From Oerskovia flava (lineage in GTDB: Bacteria; Actinomycetota; Actinomycetes; Actinomycetales; Cellulomonadaceae), in assembly GCF_026163685.1 (NCBI RefSeq), contig NZ_JAOXSR010000009.1:124001-188000 (forward strand): 64,000 nt of DNA, written 5' to 3'. Numbering within the stretch: the first letter of the stretch is position 1; the number at the start of each line of letters is the position of its first letter. A program made the translations under genes and the position numbers. The notes under the pieces are model-generated. The model searched no databases. It was not told the DNA's origin and saw only the letters and a program-made list of their open reading frames with translations. This document shows, piece after piece, positions 8,721 to 18,504 of this stretch.

Positions 8721-11012
8721 GTGCACCTGCCCTCCCGCGCGCTCGCCACGACGCTCGGCCTCGGCCTGTGCGCCGCGCTGGCCACCGCCACCCTGCCCGC
8801 GGCCGCGGGCATCGTCGACGACCCGGTCTCGGACTCCGCCGAGGATGCCGCGCTGTCCCTCTCCCCGCTCGGCACCTTCGAGAGCGGCGTGTTCGACGAG
8901 TCGGCGGCGGAGATCGTCGCGCACCACGCCGCGTCCCAGCGGCTCTTCGTCGTCAACGCCGCGCAGGGTGCCGTGCAGGTCCTCGACATCGCGGACCCGA
9001 CGCAGCCGGTGCTGCTGCACACGCTCGACACGACCGGGGTGAGCTCCGCGGACGGCACCACCGTCCCGGCGGGTGCGGTCGCCAACTCGGTCGCCGTGCG
9101 CCCCGACGGTCTCGGGATCGTCGCCGTCCAGTCCGACGTGAAGACCGACGACGGCTGGCTCGTGCTCTTCGACGCCGCCGACGACGGGGCGACGCTCGGC
9201 GCGGTCCGGGTGGGCGCGCTGCCCGACATGGTGACCGTGACGCCCGACGGCCGCCGCGCCGTCGTCGCGAACGAGGGCGAGCCCGACGACGACTACACGG
9301 TCGACCCCGAGGGTTCCGTCTCGGTCGTGGACCTGCCGGGCACCGTCGCGGTGCCGGGGCAGGACGCCGTCCGCACGGCAACCTTCCACGCGTTCGAGGA
9401 GGGCGGGAGCGCCACCCTGCCCGACGAGGTGCGGATCTTCGCCGGGCTCGAGGACGCGGAGCGCCCGGTGTCGGCGAACCTCGAGCCGGAGTACGTCGTG
9501 GTCGACGCCTCCTCGACCACGGCCTACGTCGTGCTCCAGGAGAACAACGCGACCGCCGTCGTCGACCTCGACGCCGCGCAGGTCACGGAGATCTGGCCGC
9601 TGGGCGCCAAGGACCACTCCCTGCCGGGCAACGGCATGGACCCGTCCGACCGGGACGGCCGGATCGACATCCGCCCCGTGCCCGTCAAGGGCCTGTACAT
9701 GCCCGACGGCATGAACGCCTACGTCGCGGACGGCGAGACCTACCTCGTCACCGCCAACGAGGGCGACGCGCGCGAGTGGGGCGACTACGCCGAGCCGGCC
9801 CGCGTCAAGGACCTCGGCAAGGGCGGGCTCGCGCCGGTGTGCACGGACAGCCCGGCGGCCGGCCTGCGGGGCGACGCGGACCTCGGCCGCCTCAACGTCT
9901 CAACCGCGAGCGGGCTCGCCGCGGACGGCTCGTGCTACGAGGAGCTGTACGCGTTCGGCGCCCGGTCCTTCTCCATCTGGACGACGGCGGGCGAGCGGGT
10001 CTTCGACTCCGGTGACGACTTCGAGCAGATCACGGCCGCGGTCGCGCCGGAGGCGTTCAACTCCAACCACTCGGCGACGAACCTCGAGGGCCGCTCGGAC
10101 GACAAGGGCCCCGAGCCGGAGAACCTCGCCATCGGCGAGGTCGACGGCCGCACCTACGCGTTCATCGGCTTCGAGCGCGTAGGCGGCGTGATCGTCTACG
10201 ACATCACCACGCCCGACGACGCGCGGTACGTCACGTACGTCAACAACCGCGACCTGTCGGTCTCCGTCGAGGACGCCGACGACCAGGACGCCGCGCTCGC
10301 GCAGGCAGGCGACCTCGGGCCCGAGGGTCTGGCGTTCATCCCGGGCGCGGACTCCCCGACCGGCACCCCGCTGCTCGCCGTCGCGAGCGAGGTCTCCGGG
10401 ACCACGACGCTGTTCTCCGTGGGCGGTCCGGCCCCGACGACGGCGCCGGGCAAGCCCGTGCTGAGCGACGACAGCTCGTGGGACGGCATCCGCGGCGGGT
10501 CGTACACCATCACCGCGAACCTGTGGTGGGGCCAGAACGGCACGACGTTCCGCCTCTTCGAGGACGGCGAGCTCGTCCACACCCAGCGCCTCGTGGACGC
10601 CACGCCGGCCGCGCAGAAGATCGAGGTCCCCCTCACGGGCCGGACGAACGGCACCTACGCCTACACGTGCGAGCTCGTGAACGCGGCGGGCACCACGCCG
10701 TGCCGCACGCACACGGTGAAGGTGACCGACGCGAACCCGGGCGTCGCGCGGCTGAGCCACGACAACCACCGCGGCGGCAGCGACTACACCGTCCAGGCCG
10801 ACATGTGGTGGGGCACCAACGCGACCAGCTGGGTCCTGTACGAGGACGACGTCGAGGTGGCCGCCGGCGAGCTGACGGACCGCACGCCCGCGGCCCAGCA
10901 GGTCCGGGTGCCGCTCGAGGGTCGCGAGCGCGGCTCGTACACCTACCGCATCGAGACGACGAACGACGCCGGCACCACGGCGAGCAAGGACCTCACGGTC
11001 CGCGTGCGGTGA
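8721..11012 (+). CDS. Secreted choice-of-anchor I protein with two chitinase-type Ig-like repeats
   Basis: This is a 763-residue secreted protein. The GTG start gives a signal peptide (basic start, LATTLGLGLCAALATATLPAAAG). The body (about 45-560) is the propeller-like choice-of-anchor I domain: NSVAVRPDGLGIVAVQ, MVTVTPDGRRAVVANEGEP, GDAREWGDYAEPARVKDL and SNHSATNLEGRSDDKGPEPEN. Two tandem Ig-like repeats end the protein (YTITANLWWGQNGTTFRLFEDG and YTVQADMWWGTNATSWVLYEDD), resembling the accessory domains of chitinases and cellulases. The enzymatic role is unknown; phosphatase or phosphoesterase activity has been suggested for relatives. Context is glycan degradation. Confidence 0.8.
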   Translation: MHLPSRALATTLGLGLCAALATATLPAAAGIVDDPVSDSAEDAALSLSPLGTFESGVFDESAAEIVAHHAASQRLFVVNAAQGAVQVLDIADPTQPVLLHTLDTTGVSSADGTTVPAGAVANSVAVRPDGLGIVAVQSDVKTDDGWLVLFDAADDGATLGAVRVGALPDMVTVTPDGRRAVVANEGEPDDDYTVDPEGSVSVVDLPGTVAVPGQDAVRTATFHAFEEGGSATLPDEVRIFAGLEDAERPVSANLEPEYVVVDASSTTAYVVLQENNATAVVDLDAAQVTEIWPLGAKDHSLPGNGMDPSDRDGRIDIRPVPVKGLYMPDGMNAYVADGETYLVTANEGDAREWGDYAEPARVKDLGKGGLAPVCTDSPAAGLRGDADLGRLNVSTASGLAADGSCYEELYAFGARSFSIWTTAGERVFDSGDDFEQITAAVAPEAFNSNHSATNLEGRSDDKGPEPENLAIGEVDGRTYAFIGFERVGGVIVYDITTPDDARYVTYVNNRDLSVSVEDADDQDAALAQAGDLGPEGLAFIPGADSPTGTPLLAVASEVSGTTTLFSVGGPAPTTAPGKPVLSDDSSWDGIRGGSYTITANLWWGQNGTTFRLFEDGELVHTQRLVDATPAAQKIEVPLTGRTNGTYAYTCELVNAAGTTPCRTHTVKVTDANPGVARLSHDNHRGGSDYTVQADMWWGTNATSWVLYEDDVEVAAGELTDRTPAAQQVRVPLEGRERGSYTYRIETTNDAGTTASKDLTVRVR

Positions 11013-11050
11013 GCAGGCGGTGAGCGAGGGTCGAGCTGCGGTCCCGCGGG

Positions 11051-12226
11051 TCAGAGCACCGGCTCGCGGGACTGCAGCTCGGCCAGGACCTCGGGGTCCT
11101 GGAGCTCCATCCAGGCGATGACGTCCTGGTAGGTCGCGCAGACGGTGTCCGGCTCGCCACAGACCTCGAGCATGAAGTCGAGGGCCGCGGGGTTGAACGC
11201 GTTGCCGCTCCACCGGTTGAAGTGGTTGGCGACGACGATCGGCGCCCGGTTCCCCTCGCTCGCGGTGGTGTGCATGTGGCGGTAGGTCTCGAGGACCCCG
11301 GCCCGGATCTCGTCCGCCTCGTCGGGGGCGTCGCGCGCACCGTTGTACTTGAACCAGAAGTTGTAGTCCATGGCGAGCACGGTGCCGAACGCGGGTGAGC
11401 GCGTCGAGGGCACCGGGAACTGCCACACACCCTCCTCGACCTGCGGCCACGCCATGCCGTGTCCCGGCTTCGACGAGTCGTAGGTGAGACCGTGCGCCTC
11501 CCACGCGGGGGCGAGCTCCTCCCAGACCCCCTCGAGGCACGGCGTCCGGCCGCCCTTGACGTCGTCCGGGCCGAACGCGAGCGCCGGGGCGTCCGGGATC
11601 TCGTTGAGGGTGTCCCAGCGGCGCAGGAACCGGAAGAACTGGTCGAGCTCGTCGTCCCAGTCGGCGGTGGACCACTGGTTGCCGCCGGGCGGGTTGTCCG
11701 AGCAGAAGTGCCCGTTGTAGTGGGTGCCGAGCTCGTGGCCGGCGGCGTAGGCCTGGTTGAGGTCCTCGACGAGCCGCAGCACGTCCTCCTCGTCGCCGCC
11801 GAACCCGATCGACGCACGACCGGTCGAGTGCCCGGGGCCGGTGTACTCGTCGCGGCGCTCGTCGGTGAGCAGGTAGATGCCGGTGAGGAACCCGGTGAAG
11901 CGGGCGTCGACCTGCTCGGCGGCGGTCATGAACTCCTGCCAGCGGTCGTGCCAGCCGGCGCCGTCGAAGGAGAAGATGACGAACTGCGGCGGTTCCTCGC
12001 CCGGTTCGAGCGCGACCATCGGAACGTTGGTCTCGGCCCGCACGGGGACCTCCGGGACGACGGGCGCGGGCGGCGCCGCCTTCCCCGGAGGCCGTGCGGC
12101 CGTGACGACGTCGACGCCGAGCCGCACCGCGCACGTCGCGGTGAGCAGCAGCACGACCACGGTGAGGACGCTCGCGACGATGCTGCGCGAGCGCGCGCTC
12201 AGGGGCGTTCCCTCCGACGGGACCAC
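11051..12226 (-). CDS. Membrane-anchored polysaccharide deacetylase-like protein
   Basis: This is a 391-residue protein. The GTG start at 12226 has GGAAGGA nine bases upstream. Residues 12-35 form an N-terminal membrane anchor or uncleaved signal (SIVASVLTVVVLLLTATCAV). The catalytic-type motifs are FVIFSFDGAGWHDRW (first Asp of the NodB metal site in relatives) and GHELGTHYNGHFC (HxxxH-like metal histidines). These fit the NodB/polysaccharide deacetylase superfamily, although the family is divergent. Its likely site of action is outside the cell on wall or environmental glycans. It is convergent with the choice-of-anchor I gene. Confidence 0.65.
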   Translation of the reverse strand: MVPSEGTPLSARSRSIVASVLTVVVLLLTATCAVRLGVDVVTAARPPGKAAPPAPVVPEVPVRAETNVPMVALEPGEEPPQFVIFSFDGAGWHDRWQEFMTAAEQVDARFTGFLTGIYLLTDERRDEYTGPGHSTGRASIGFGGDEEDVLRLVEDLNQAYAAGHELGTHYNGHFCSDNPPGGNQWSTADWDDELDQFFRFLRRWDTLNEIPDAPALAFGPDDVKGGRTPCLEGVWEELAPAWEAHGLTYDSSKPGHGMAWPQVEEGVWQFPVPSTRSPAFGTVLAMDYNFWFKYNGARDAPDEADEIRAGVLETYRHMHTTASEGNRAPIVVANHFNRWSGNAFNPAALDFMLEVCGEPDTVCATYQDVIAWMELQDPEVLAELQSREPVL

Positions 12227-12361
12227 GCACCGGTCCTTCCGCCGTCGGCCCGCCCCGGTCGGACGGGCCTGCCGTCGAGGACGACGCTAGGGGACGACGT
12301 CGGGCACGTGCGCACGCCGCGCGGGTCCGGCGCCGATCCGAGTCGTCCTACGAATGGCGAC

Positions 12362-12400
12362 GGCGGCGCCCGGCGTGCATCGCACGTGGGCACCGCCGCC
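12362..12400 (-). terminator. Terminator of the arabinoglycan operon
   Basis: GGCGGCG (12362-12368) pairs with CGCCGCC (12394-12400). An inner CGTGC/GCACG stem (about 12374-12378 and 12382-12386) continues the hairpin around a 3-base loop. It lies just after the stop of the large glycosidase gene on the minus strand. Confidence 0.6.
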
Positions 12401-12422
12401 GCTCAGGACGTCCGGCTGCAGG

Positions 12423-15400
12423 TCAGCAGGTCGCGGCGTCGTACTCGTGCGTCGTGGTCACACCCCCGGCCTCGACCTCGGCGCTGCCCGCCGCCACGGT
12501 GGCCGCGCGGACCGCGAACGACTGGAAGTGGCTCTGCCCCGGGCCGACCTCGGCCCGCGATCGGGACCCGTACGGGGTCGTGAGCGTGACGTCGACCGCG
12601 GCGTCGGACACGTTGGTGGCCCGCACCGCGACATAGGCCCGTGAGCCGATGCACCGGGACTCGGCCGTGACCTCGACCGGGCTGGTCGCCGCCGTGCTCG
12701 CGGTGAGCGGTGAGACCGTGATGCGGTCGACGATCGGGGCGTGCCGTGCCCGCAGGAGGAAGTCGGCGGACCAGGTCTCGGACGCGTAGGTCTCGCCGTC
12801 CCAGTTGGTCGCCTCCTCCGAGCGCAGGGAGATGGTGTTCTCCCCCTCCTCGAGGTCGAGGAGCACGGTGCGCTCCCAGAAGTTGTTCTCGTGGAACGTC
12901 GGCACGAACATCACGCGCACCGGCTCACCGTCGTTGACGGAGAAGTCGGCGTGCCGGGCGACCGGGTTCGGGTTGTAGTGGGTGCCGTCCACCTGCTCCG
13001 GGTTGGAGTAGCGCACGACGACCGCGTGCGTGCCCGTCGTGGCGGCCTCGACCCGGAACGTCAGCGCGCTGTCGTTGCCGGGATCCCCGCCGACGCCGGT
13101 GACGGCCTGGCCGCCCTCGGCGAGCGAGAGCTCCGTGACCGTCGCGTCGCCCGCGAGCTCGGCGTCCTCCGCCTGGTACTCGGTGGCGTCGAGCGCACCC
13201 TGACCCGCCTCGACCCGCAGGCGGTCGAGGAGCAGCGGCTCCGCGCCGCCCGTCACGGTCACCTTGTTGACGCCGCCCGCGAGGTGTACGGCGATCTCCG
13301 CCGAGCCCGTGAGGTCCGCGACGTCCTGGCCGTTGACGGTCAGGGTGCCCTGCCCGTCTCCGAGGACGTCGGCGCCCAGGGTGGCCTCGCCGTCGATCGG
13401 CGAGTACACCCAGAACGTGGCGCTCTCGTCGGCCGCCAGCTCGACGACACCGGCACCGGAGGCCTGGCCCTCGACGCCCTCGGGCGCCGAGTACAGGGTG
13501 CTGCCACCGTCGATCTGCGCCAGCTCGGCCTCGTACACGTCGCTCGACGCGCCGTCGTCCGGCAGCGACAGGGTGATGCGGTCGATGAGCGCGTCACCAC
13601 GCGTGACGCCCTCGCCGTCCAGGCTCTGGGCCGCGAGCGAGATCGTGTGCGTGCCCGCCGTGAGCTCGACGGTCGTGTCGCTGTGGTCCCACACGACCCA
13701 CTTGTAGCCCAGCGGCAGGTGGATCTCCTGCTCCTGCGCGCCGTCGACCCGGACGAACACGTTCGTCGGACCGTTCTCCTGCACCAGCGAGTAGGTGTTG
13801 AGCGTGCTGGCGAAGACGCTGAGGTCGTACGTGCCGTCCTCGGGCACGGTCACCTCGAAGTCGAGCACGCCGTTCGAGCCCGTCCGCAGGCCGCCCACGT
13901 TGAACCCGCCCGAGGTGTAGAACTTGCCGACGTCGCTCGGCGAGCCCTCGGGGCCGTTGCGGGTGTAGCCGCTGCCGGTGTACTCGGCGTCCTCGGCCTC
14001 GTAGCTGCCCGCCCAGACGGTCGGGACCGCCGCGGTGGTCTCGCCGAACCCGGCGGGCGTCACGACGATCTCGTACGCGGACGACTCGACGAGCTCGGGC
14101 AGGTCGCCCTCACCGAACTCGAGGGTGACGGTGCCGTTCTCGACCGCGTACACGCCCTCGGTGAGGTGCGCGGGCTGGGCCGAGTCGCCGAGCTGACCGG
14201 TCCAGGGGATCTCCCGGACGGTGACCCGGACGTCGTCGCCGAAGAGCTCCGACGGGACGCCTGCGACGTCGACCGGCACCGGGCCGTCCTGACCACCGAT
14301 GATGGCCCGCGCGACGGACTGCTCCTCGTCGAGCGTCGCGACGCCCTGGAGGGAGTAGTTCGTCCCGGGCGACGGGGGCGTGACCTCGACGGTGTGGCCG
14401 CTCATCTGCGCGTAGGCGTTGTAGAGCCACCACTGCCCGTTGCCGCGGTTCGTCTGGACGGCGGAGTCCGCGAGGTTGCCGTTGATGTTCCAGAACGCGA
14501 TCATCGCGTCGACCTTGGACTCCTCGATCGCGGAGATCCACTGGATCATCTGGCCGGGGACCGAGGTGTGGTAGTTGAACGCGTACTCGTTGATGTTGAG
14601 CGGGAGCTCGGTGCCCTCGTCGTCGGACCCGGCGAACGCCGCGGCCTCCCAGCCGCGGAAGCGCTCGACGGAGTCACGGATGCTCTGCGGGTGCGTGAGC
14701 TCGTGCCACGTGATGATGTCCGGGACGGTGTCCTCGGCGACGGCGTGCTGCATGAAGCCCTGCACCTGGCTGTACAGGATGCTCGTGCCAGGGCCGGCGA
14801 TGCGCATGTCCGGGAACTCTTCCTTGATCCGCCGGTAGGTGGCGTCCCAGGCCGCGAAGTAGTCCGTCGGGTCGTTGAGCCAGCTCGTCCTGTTGTAGCT
14901 CCACTGCCCGGTGCCGAACATGTTGCCCTCGGGCTCGTTGAACGGCTCGATCACGAGGTTGTCCAGGTACTGCGGGTCGAGGTCGTGGATCATCGCGAGC
15001 TGCTCGTCCAGGACCTCCATGTAGTCCGCGAGCTTGGCCTGGGGCGTGCTGCCCGGCCACTGGTACGGGAAGCCCCGGTACCAGTCGGTGACGCGCAGGT
15101 AGACGTCGCCGCCCGTGGTGTCGCCGAGCTGGCCGACGATCTCGAGCGCGTCGGAGCCCGGGTGCTGGGCGCCGTCCTGCGCCTTGGTCGCGACGGTCCG
15201 CACGTTCATGCCCTCGACGAGGTTGTCCGTGGGCATGCCGTCGGCGTACAGGCCGTAGAGGACACCGGACGCGCCGCCGTGGAAGGCGCCGGTGTCGGTG
15301 CCGAGGTCGATGCGCAGCTCCCCGCGCGTCACCGTGACCCGCGCGGTCACGGCGGTGCCCGCCGCGTCGCCCGCGACGAGGAACGTGCCGCTGGCCGCGT

Positions 15401-16343
15401 AGTCCGCCGGGTCGACGTCGTCCCACACCACAGGGACGTTCCGGTCGACGCCGTCGCTGAAGGTGGCCCGCACGCTCTCGGGCAGTTCGGGCGCGGTCCC
15501 GACCGAGGTCCGCACCGCGACCTGCCCCTGCGTGACACCGGTCAGGGTCGGGACGTCGTCGCCCGCCAGCTCCGCGACCTGCTCTGCGCTGAGCGCCGCG
15601 TGATAGACCCGGAAGTCGTCGATCGCACCGTTGAAGAGCGGGTCCGGGTAGAACGACCGGCCGATGTACCCGGCCGACGACGCCCCGGCCGTCAGCAGCT
15701 CGCCCGCGGAGATCCCGGTGGTCGCGGAGGAGACCGCCACGCCGTCCAGGTAGGTGGTCAGGCGGTCGGCGTCGGTGTCCAGGGTGACGGTCAGTGTCGC
15801 CCAGTCCCCCGCGGCCAGGGGCGAGTACCCCGTGACCGTCGTCTCCGACGCCCCGCCGCCGTTCGTCGTCACCGCGGTCCGCAGGCGGCCGTCGGCGTTC
15901 GAGGGGGTCGAGAACAGGTAGCGCTGGTTGTTCGTGCCGAGCGCGTAGATCCACTGCCAGGCACCGCCGGTGCCGTCCCAGCGGACCCGCGTCGAGACCG
16001 TGAGGTCCTGCGCGCCCTCGAGGGCGCCGCGCGGCAGCGTCACGTAGCCGCCGCCCGTGCCGCCGTGCAGGTCGAGGGCCGAGCCGCCGGCCTCGTCGTC
16101 CACGAGCTCGGCGCTGCCCGAGAGCGTGCCGTGCAGGTCGTTGCCGGAGCTGTCGGTGACGGTCGTGCCGTCGAGCGCGTCCATCGTGTAGTGCAGGTCG
16201 GGCTCGGGCGTCGCGGCCGTGGCAGGCGCGGCGAACGCCCCTCCCAGGAGTCCGGCGCCCAGCGCCGAGACGGTGGTCAGTGCCACAGCCGTCCGTCGCG
16301 GCGTGCGCCGCGACTGCGTCGTGCTCTTCGTCGAGTACCTCAT
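12423..16343 (-). CDS. Secreted multidomain glycoside hydrolase (LamG, Ig-like, clan-A-like barrel, three CBM6/35-like modules)
   Basis: This is a 1306-residue exported protein. Signal peptide: about 1-43 (RRTAVALTTVSALGAGLLGG ending ATAA). LamG/concanavalin-like domain: about 48-262. Ig-like (Big_4 type) domain: about 265-345 (FSDGVDRNVPVVWDDVDP). Central barrel: about 350-770, with LVIEPFNEPEGNMF (acid/base Glu in NEP near 467) and LNINEYAFN (nucleophile candidate near 584), the paired-Glu layout of clan GH-A. Three modules starting YEAEDAEY (about 784), VYEAELAQ (about 934) and YQAEDAEL (about 1057) look like CBM6/CBM35 domains. It lies downstream of a GH127 gene and has its own LacI-type operator. 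An arabinose-containing plant glycan is the likely substrate; the GH family number is not certain. Confidence 0.78.
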   Translation of the reverse strand: MRYSTKSTTQSRRTPRRTAVALTTVSALGAGLLGGAFAAPATAATPEPDLHYTMDALDGTTVTDSSGNDLHGTLSGSAELVDDEAGGSALDLHGGTGGGYVTLPRGALEGAQDLTVSTRVRWDGTGGAWQWIYALGTNNQRYLFSTPSNADGRLRTAVTTNGGGASETTVTGYSPLAAGDWATLTVTLDTDADRLTTYLDGVAVSSATTGISAGELLTAGASSAGYIGRSFYPDPLFNGAIDDFRVYHAALSAEQVAELAGDDVPTLTGVTQGQVAVRTSVGTAPELPESVRATFSDGVDRNVPVVWDDVDPADYAASGTFLVAGDAAGTAVTARVTVTRGELRIDLGTDTGAFHGGASGVLYGLYADGMPTDNLVEGMNVRTVATKAQDGAQHPGSDALEIVGQLGDTTGGDVYLRVTDWYRGFPYQWPGSTPQAKLADYMEVLDEQLAMIHDLDPQYLDNLVIEPFNEPEGNMFGTGQWSYNRTSWLNDPTDYFAAWDATYRRIKEEFPDMRIAGPGTSILYSQVQGFMQHAVAEDTVPDIITWHELTHPQSIRDSVERFRGWEAAAFAGSDDEGTELPLNINEYAFNYHTSVPGQMIQWISAIEESKVDAMIAFWNINGNLADSAVQTNRGNGQWWLYNAYAQMSGHTVEVTPPSPGTNYSLQGVATLDEEQSVARAIIGGQDGPVPVDVAGVPSELFGDDVRVTVREIPWTGQLGDSAQPAHLTEGVYAVENGTVTLEFGEGDLPELVESSAYEIVVTPAGFGETTAAVPTVWAGSYEAEDAEYTGSGYTRNGPEGSPSDVGKFYTSGGFNVGGLRTGSNGVLDFEVTVPEDGTYDLSVFASTLNTYSLVQENGPTNVFVRVDGAQEQEIHLPLGYKWVVWDHSDTTVELTAGTHTISLAAQSLDGEGVTRGDALIDRITLSLPDDGASSDVYEAELAQIDGGSTLYSAPEGVEGQASGAGVVELAADESATFWVYSPIDGEATLGADVLGDGQGTLTVNGQDVADLTGSAEIAVHLAGGVNKVTVTGGAEPLLLDRLRVEAGQGALDATEYQAEDAELAGDATVTELSLAEGGQAVTGVGGDPGNDSALTFRVEAATTGTHAVVVRYSNPEQVDGTHYNPNPVARHADFSVNDGEPVRVMFVPTFHENNFWERTVLLDLEEGENTISLRSEEATNWDGETYASETWSADFLLRARHAPIVDRITVSPLTASTAATSPVEVTAESRCIGSRAYVAVRATNVSDAAVDVTLTTPYGSRSRAEVGPGQSHFQSFAVRAATVAAGSAEVEAGGVTTTHEYDAATC

Positions 16344-16451
16344 CGAGTACCTCTCTGTCGCCGCGCGCTTGCCGGCGCGCGCTCGAACGTCGTCGTACGA
16401 GCTCCCCCTCGGGGGTGGTGCCTCCTCCTTCCTCGATCGTCCGCATCGCCG

Positions 16452-16465
16452 TCGAACCGGTTCCG
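16452..16465. promoter_or_regulatory. LacI-type operator before the large glycosidase
   Basis: TCGAACCGGTTCCG contains the perfect palindrome GAACCGGTTC (16454-16463). The same core lies before the lacI gene at 22772-22783. The site is about 110 bases upstream of the glycosidase start, so this gene probably has its own LacI-controlled promoter in addition to readthrough from GH127. Confidence 0.75.
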
Positions 16466-16526
16466 CGGTGGACGTGCCCGTCCCGCCCCGGCAGCGCCGG
16501 GGCGGACTCTCAGGCGGGCGCGGCGC

Positions 16527-18500
16527 TCATGCGGTCGGCACGAACACCCGCATGGTCGACGGGCCGCGCTCGGCCCACCGCTGGTACGGCACGAGCCGCA
16601 GCTCGACCGGCTCGCCGGCGCCCGGGTTCGGCGGACCCGCCGCGAAGGGCGGCCGTCCCGTCCCGTCGCCGGTGGGCGGCAGGGCCAGGCCGCGGGCGCG
16701 GGCGCCGTCGTCGTCGTCCGCCAGCGGCGCCGCGACGTCGAGGCGGACGTCCTCGAGCTCGACGCCCGCGGGCAGGTCGACCGACTCGAGGCACAGCACG
16801 AGGGGCCCGCGCTCCACGGCGACGGTCCCGCGCACGGCGTCGACCCGCGGGTCGGGCCACGTGAGGCGGGGGGCGACGGGCAGCCGGAGCACGACCTCGT
16901 CGCCCGCGGCGAACGTCCGGGTCACCTCAGCCCAGCCCGGCGCGGCCGGACCGGCCGTCCCGTCCGGGTCGGTGAGCCTCGCGCCGTCGGCCCAGTGCGG
17001 GACGCGCATCCGCAGCGTGACGGGCCGGTCCGGGGCACCCGTGACCTCCACCGCGACGTCGCCCGTGCGCGGGTAGCCGGTGCGCACGGTGAGGGCGAGC
17101 TCGCCGCCGTCGTCGAGCACAACCCGCACGTCACCGGCGGCGTGCTGGACCAGGGTGACGGTGTCGCCGTCGACCGACACCGCGTACAGGTGCCAGGTCG
17201 CGAGCGTGCGCGCCACGTTCGTCGGGCAGCAGGAGACGTCGAACCAGGGGGCGCGGACGCCGCCCTCGGCCCGCGGGTTCTCGGCGTCCGGGCGCACGTC
17301 CGCCCCCGCGACCCGCTGCTGCAGCGGGTTCGCGTAGAAGAACGCCCGGCCGTCGGTCCGCGGCGACGTCGCGACCACGTTGTAGAAGGTGCGCTCCATG
17401 AGGTCGGCGTACCGCACCTCCCCCGTCGCGAGGTACAGCCGCCACGAGACCATGACCGACGCGACCCCGGCGCACGTCTCGCAGTAGGCGCGGTCGGGCG
17501 AGAGCTCGAAGTCGTCGCCGAACCCCTCGTCCTGGTGCCGCGAGCCCATGCCCCCGGTGAGGAACGTCCGTCGCTCGACGGACCGGGACCACTGCCGCTC
17601 GACCGCGGCGAGGAGCTCGTCGTCCCCCGTGTCGACCGCGACGTCGGCGGCGCCCGCCGCCAGGTAGAGCGCGCGGACCGCGTGCCCGCGCCAGACGTCG
17701 GCCTCGCGCACCGGCACGTCGTCCTGGAAGTACGCCGGGCTCAGCAGCGGGATGGGGCCGAGCGTGCCGCGGCCCCGTCGCTCGACGAACAACCGCGCCT
17801 GCTCGGTGTAGCGCGGCTCGTCGAGCGCCCGGCCGAGCTCGGCCAGCCCGACCTCGATCTCGGGGTGCCCGCACAGGCCCTCCCGGGCGCCCGCGCCGAA
17901 CTCCCGGCAGACCTCGTCGGCCGCGCGGCGCGCCACCGCGACGAGCAGGTCCTCGCCGACGGTCCGGACCCGCGCGACGGCCGCCTGCAGCAGGTGGCCC
18001 GTGCAGTAGAGCTCGTGACCCCGCTCCAGGTCGGTGTACCGGCCCGGCTGGCCCGCGTGCCCGTAACAGGTGTTGAGGTAGCCGTCGGCGTCCTGCGCGG
18101 CGGCGATCCGGTCGACGAGCCCGCCGAGCATCGCCTCGACCCGCGCGTCCCCCGTCCGGCCGTGCTCCCACGCCAGCGCCTCGACGAGCTTGTAGACCTC
18201 GGAGTCCGAGAACTGCCAGCCGGGGCGGTGCCCACCGGTCGTGCCCTGCGCGACCCGGTCGAAGTTCTCGACCCACCCCAGCCGCTCCATCCAGGCGAGG
18301 CAGTGGTCCAGCGTCGCGGCCGCGTTGGTCTCCTGCAACCGGCCCCAGAACCCTCCGGTCAGCCGCACCTCGCCCAGGCCCGCACCGCGGTGCGTGCCCG
18401 CCGGGACCACCGGCCGGGCGAGCCGAGCGTGGGCCCGGGTACCGGCGTCGGGCAGGGTGGACGACGCCGCGGCGCCGGTCAGGGTGACGTGCTGGGTCAC
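16527..18500 (-). CDS. GH127 beta-L-arabinofuranosidase
   Basis: This is a 657-residue cytoplasmic-type protein without signal peptide. GH127 landmarks include VRLTGGFWGRLQETNAA, DGYLNTCYG and LTGGMGSRHQDEGFGDDFELSPD. The Zn-binding Cys/Glu set is present in YCETCAG (about 340) and DVSCCPTN (about 425); one cysteine of the CC pair is the nucleophile in characterised HypBA1. The enzyme releases L-arabinofuranose from beta-linked arabino-oligosaccharides. It begins four bases after the permease stop, so it is cotranscribed with the ABC transporter that would import the oligosaccharide. Confidence 0.9.
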   Translation of the reverse strand: MTQHVTLTGAAASSTLPDAGTRAHARLARPVVPAGTHRGAGLGEVRLTGGFWGRLQETNAAATLDHCLAWMERLGWVENFDRVAQGTTGGHRPGWQFSDSEVYKLVEALAWEHGRTGDARVEAMLGGLVDRIAAAQDADGYLNTCYGHAGQPGRYTDLERGHELYCTGHLLQAAVARVRTVGEDLLVAVARRAADEVCREFGAGAREGLCGHPEIEVGLAELGRALDEPRYTEQARLFVERRGRGTLGPIPLLSPAYFQDDVPVREADVWRGHAVRALYLAAGAADVAVDTGDDELLAAVERQWSRSVERRTFLTGGMGSRHQDEGFGDDFELSPDRAYCETCAGVASVMVSWRLYLATGEVRYADLMERTFYNVVATSPRTDGRAFFYANPLQQRVAGADVRPDAENPRAEGGVRAPWFDVSCCPTNVARTLATWHLYAVSVDGDTVTLVQHAAGDVRVVLDDGGELALTVRTGYPRTGDVAVEVTGAPDRPVTLRMRVPHWADGARLTDPDGTAGPAAPGWAEVTRTFAAGDEVVLRLPVAPRLTWPDPRVDAVRGTVAVERGPLVLCLESVDLPAGVELEDVRLDVAAPLADDDDGARARGLALPPTGDGTGRPPFAAGPPNPGAGEPVELRLVPYQRWAERGPSTMRVFVPTA

Positions 18501-18504
18501 GAGC

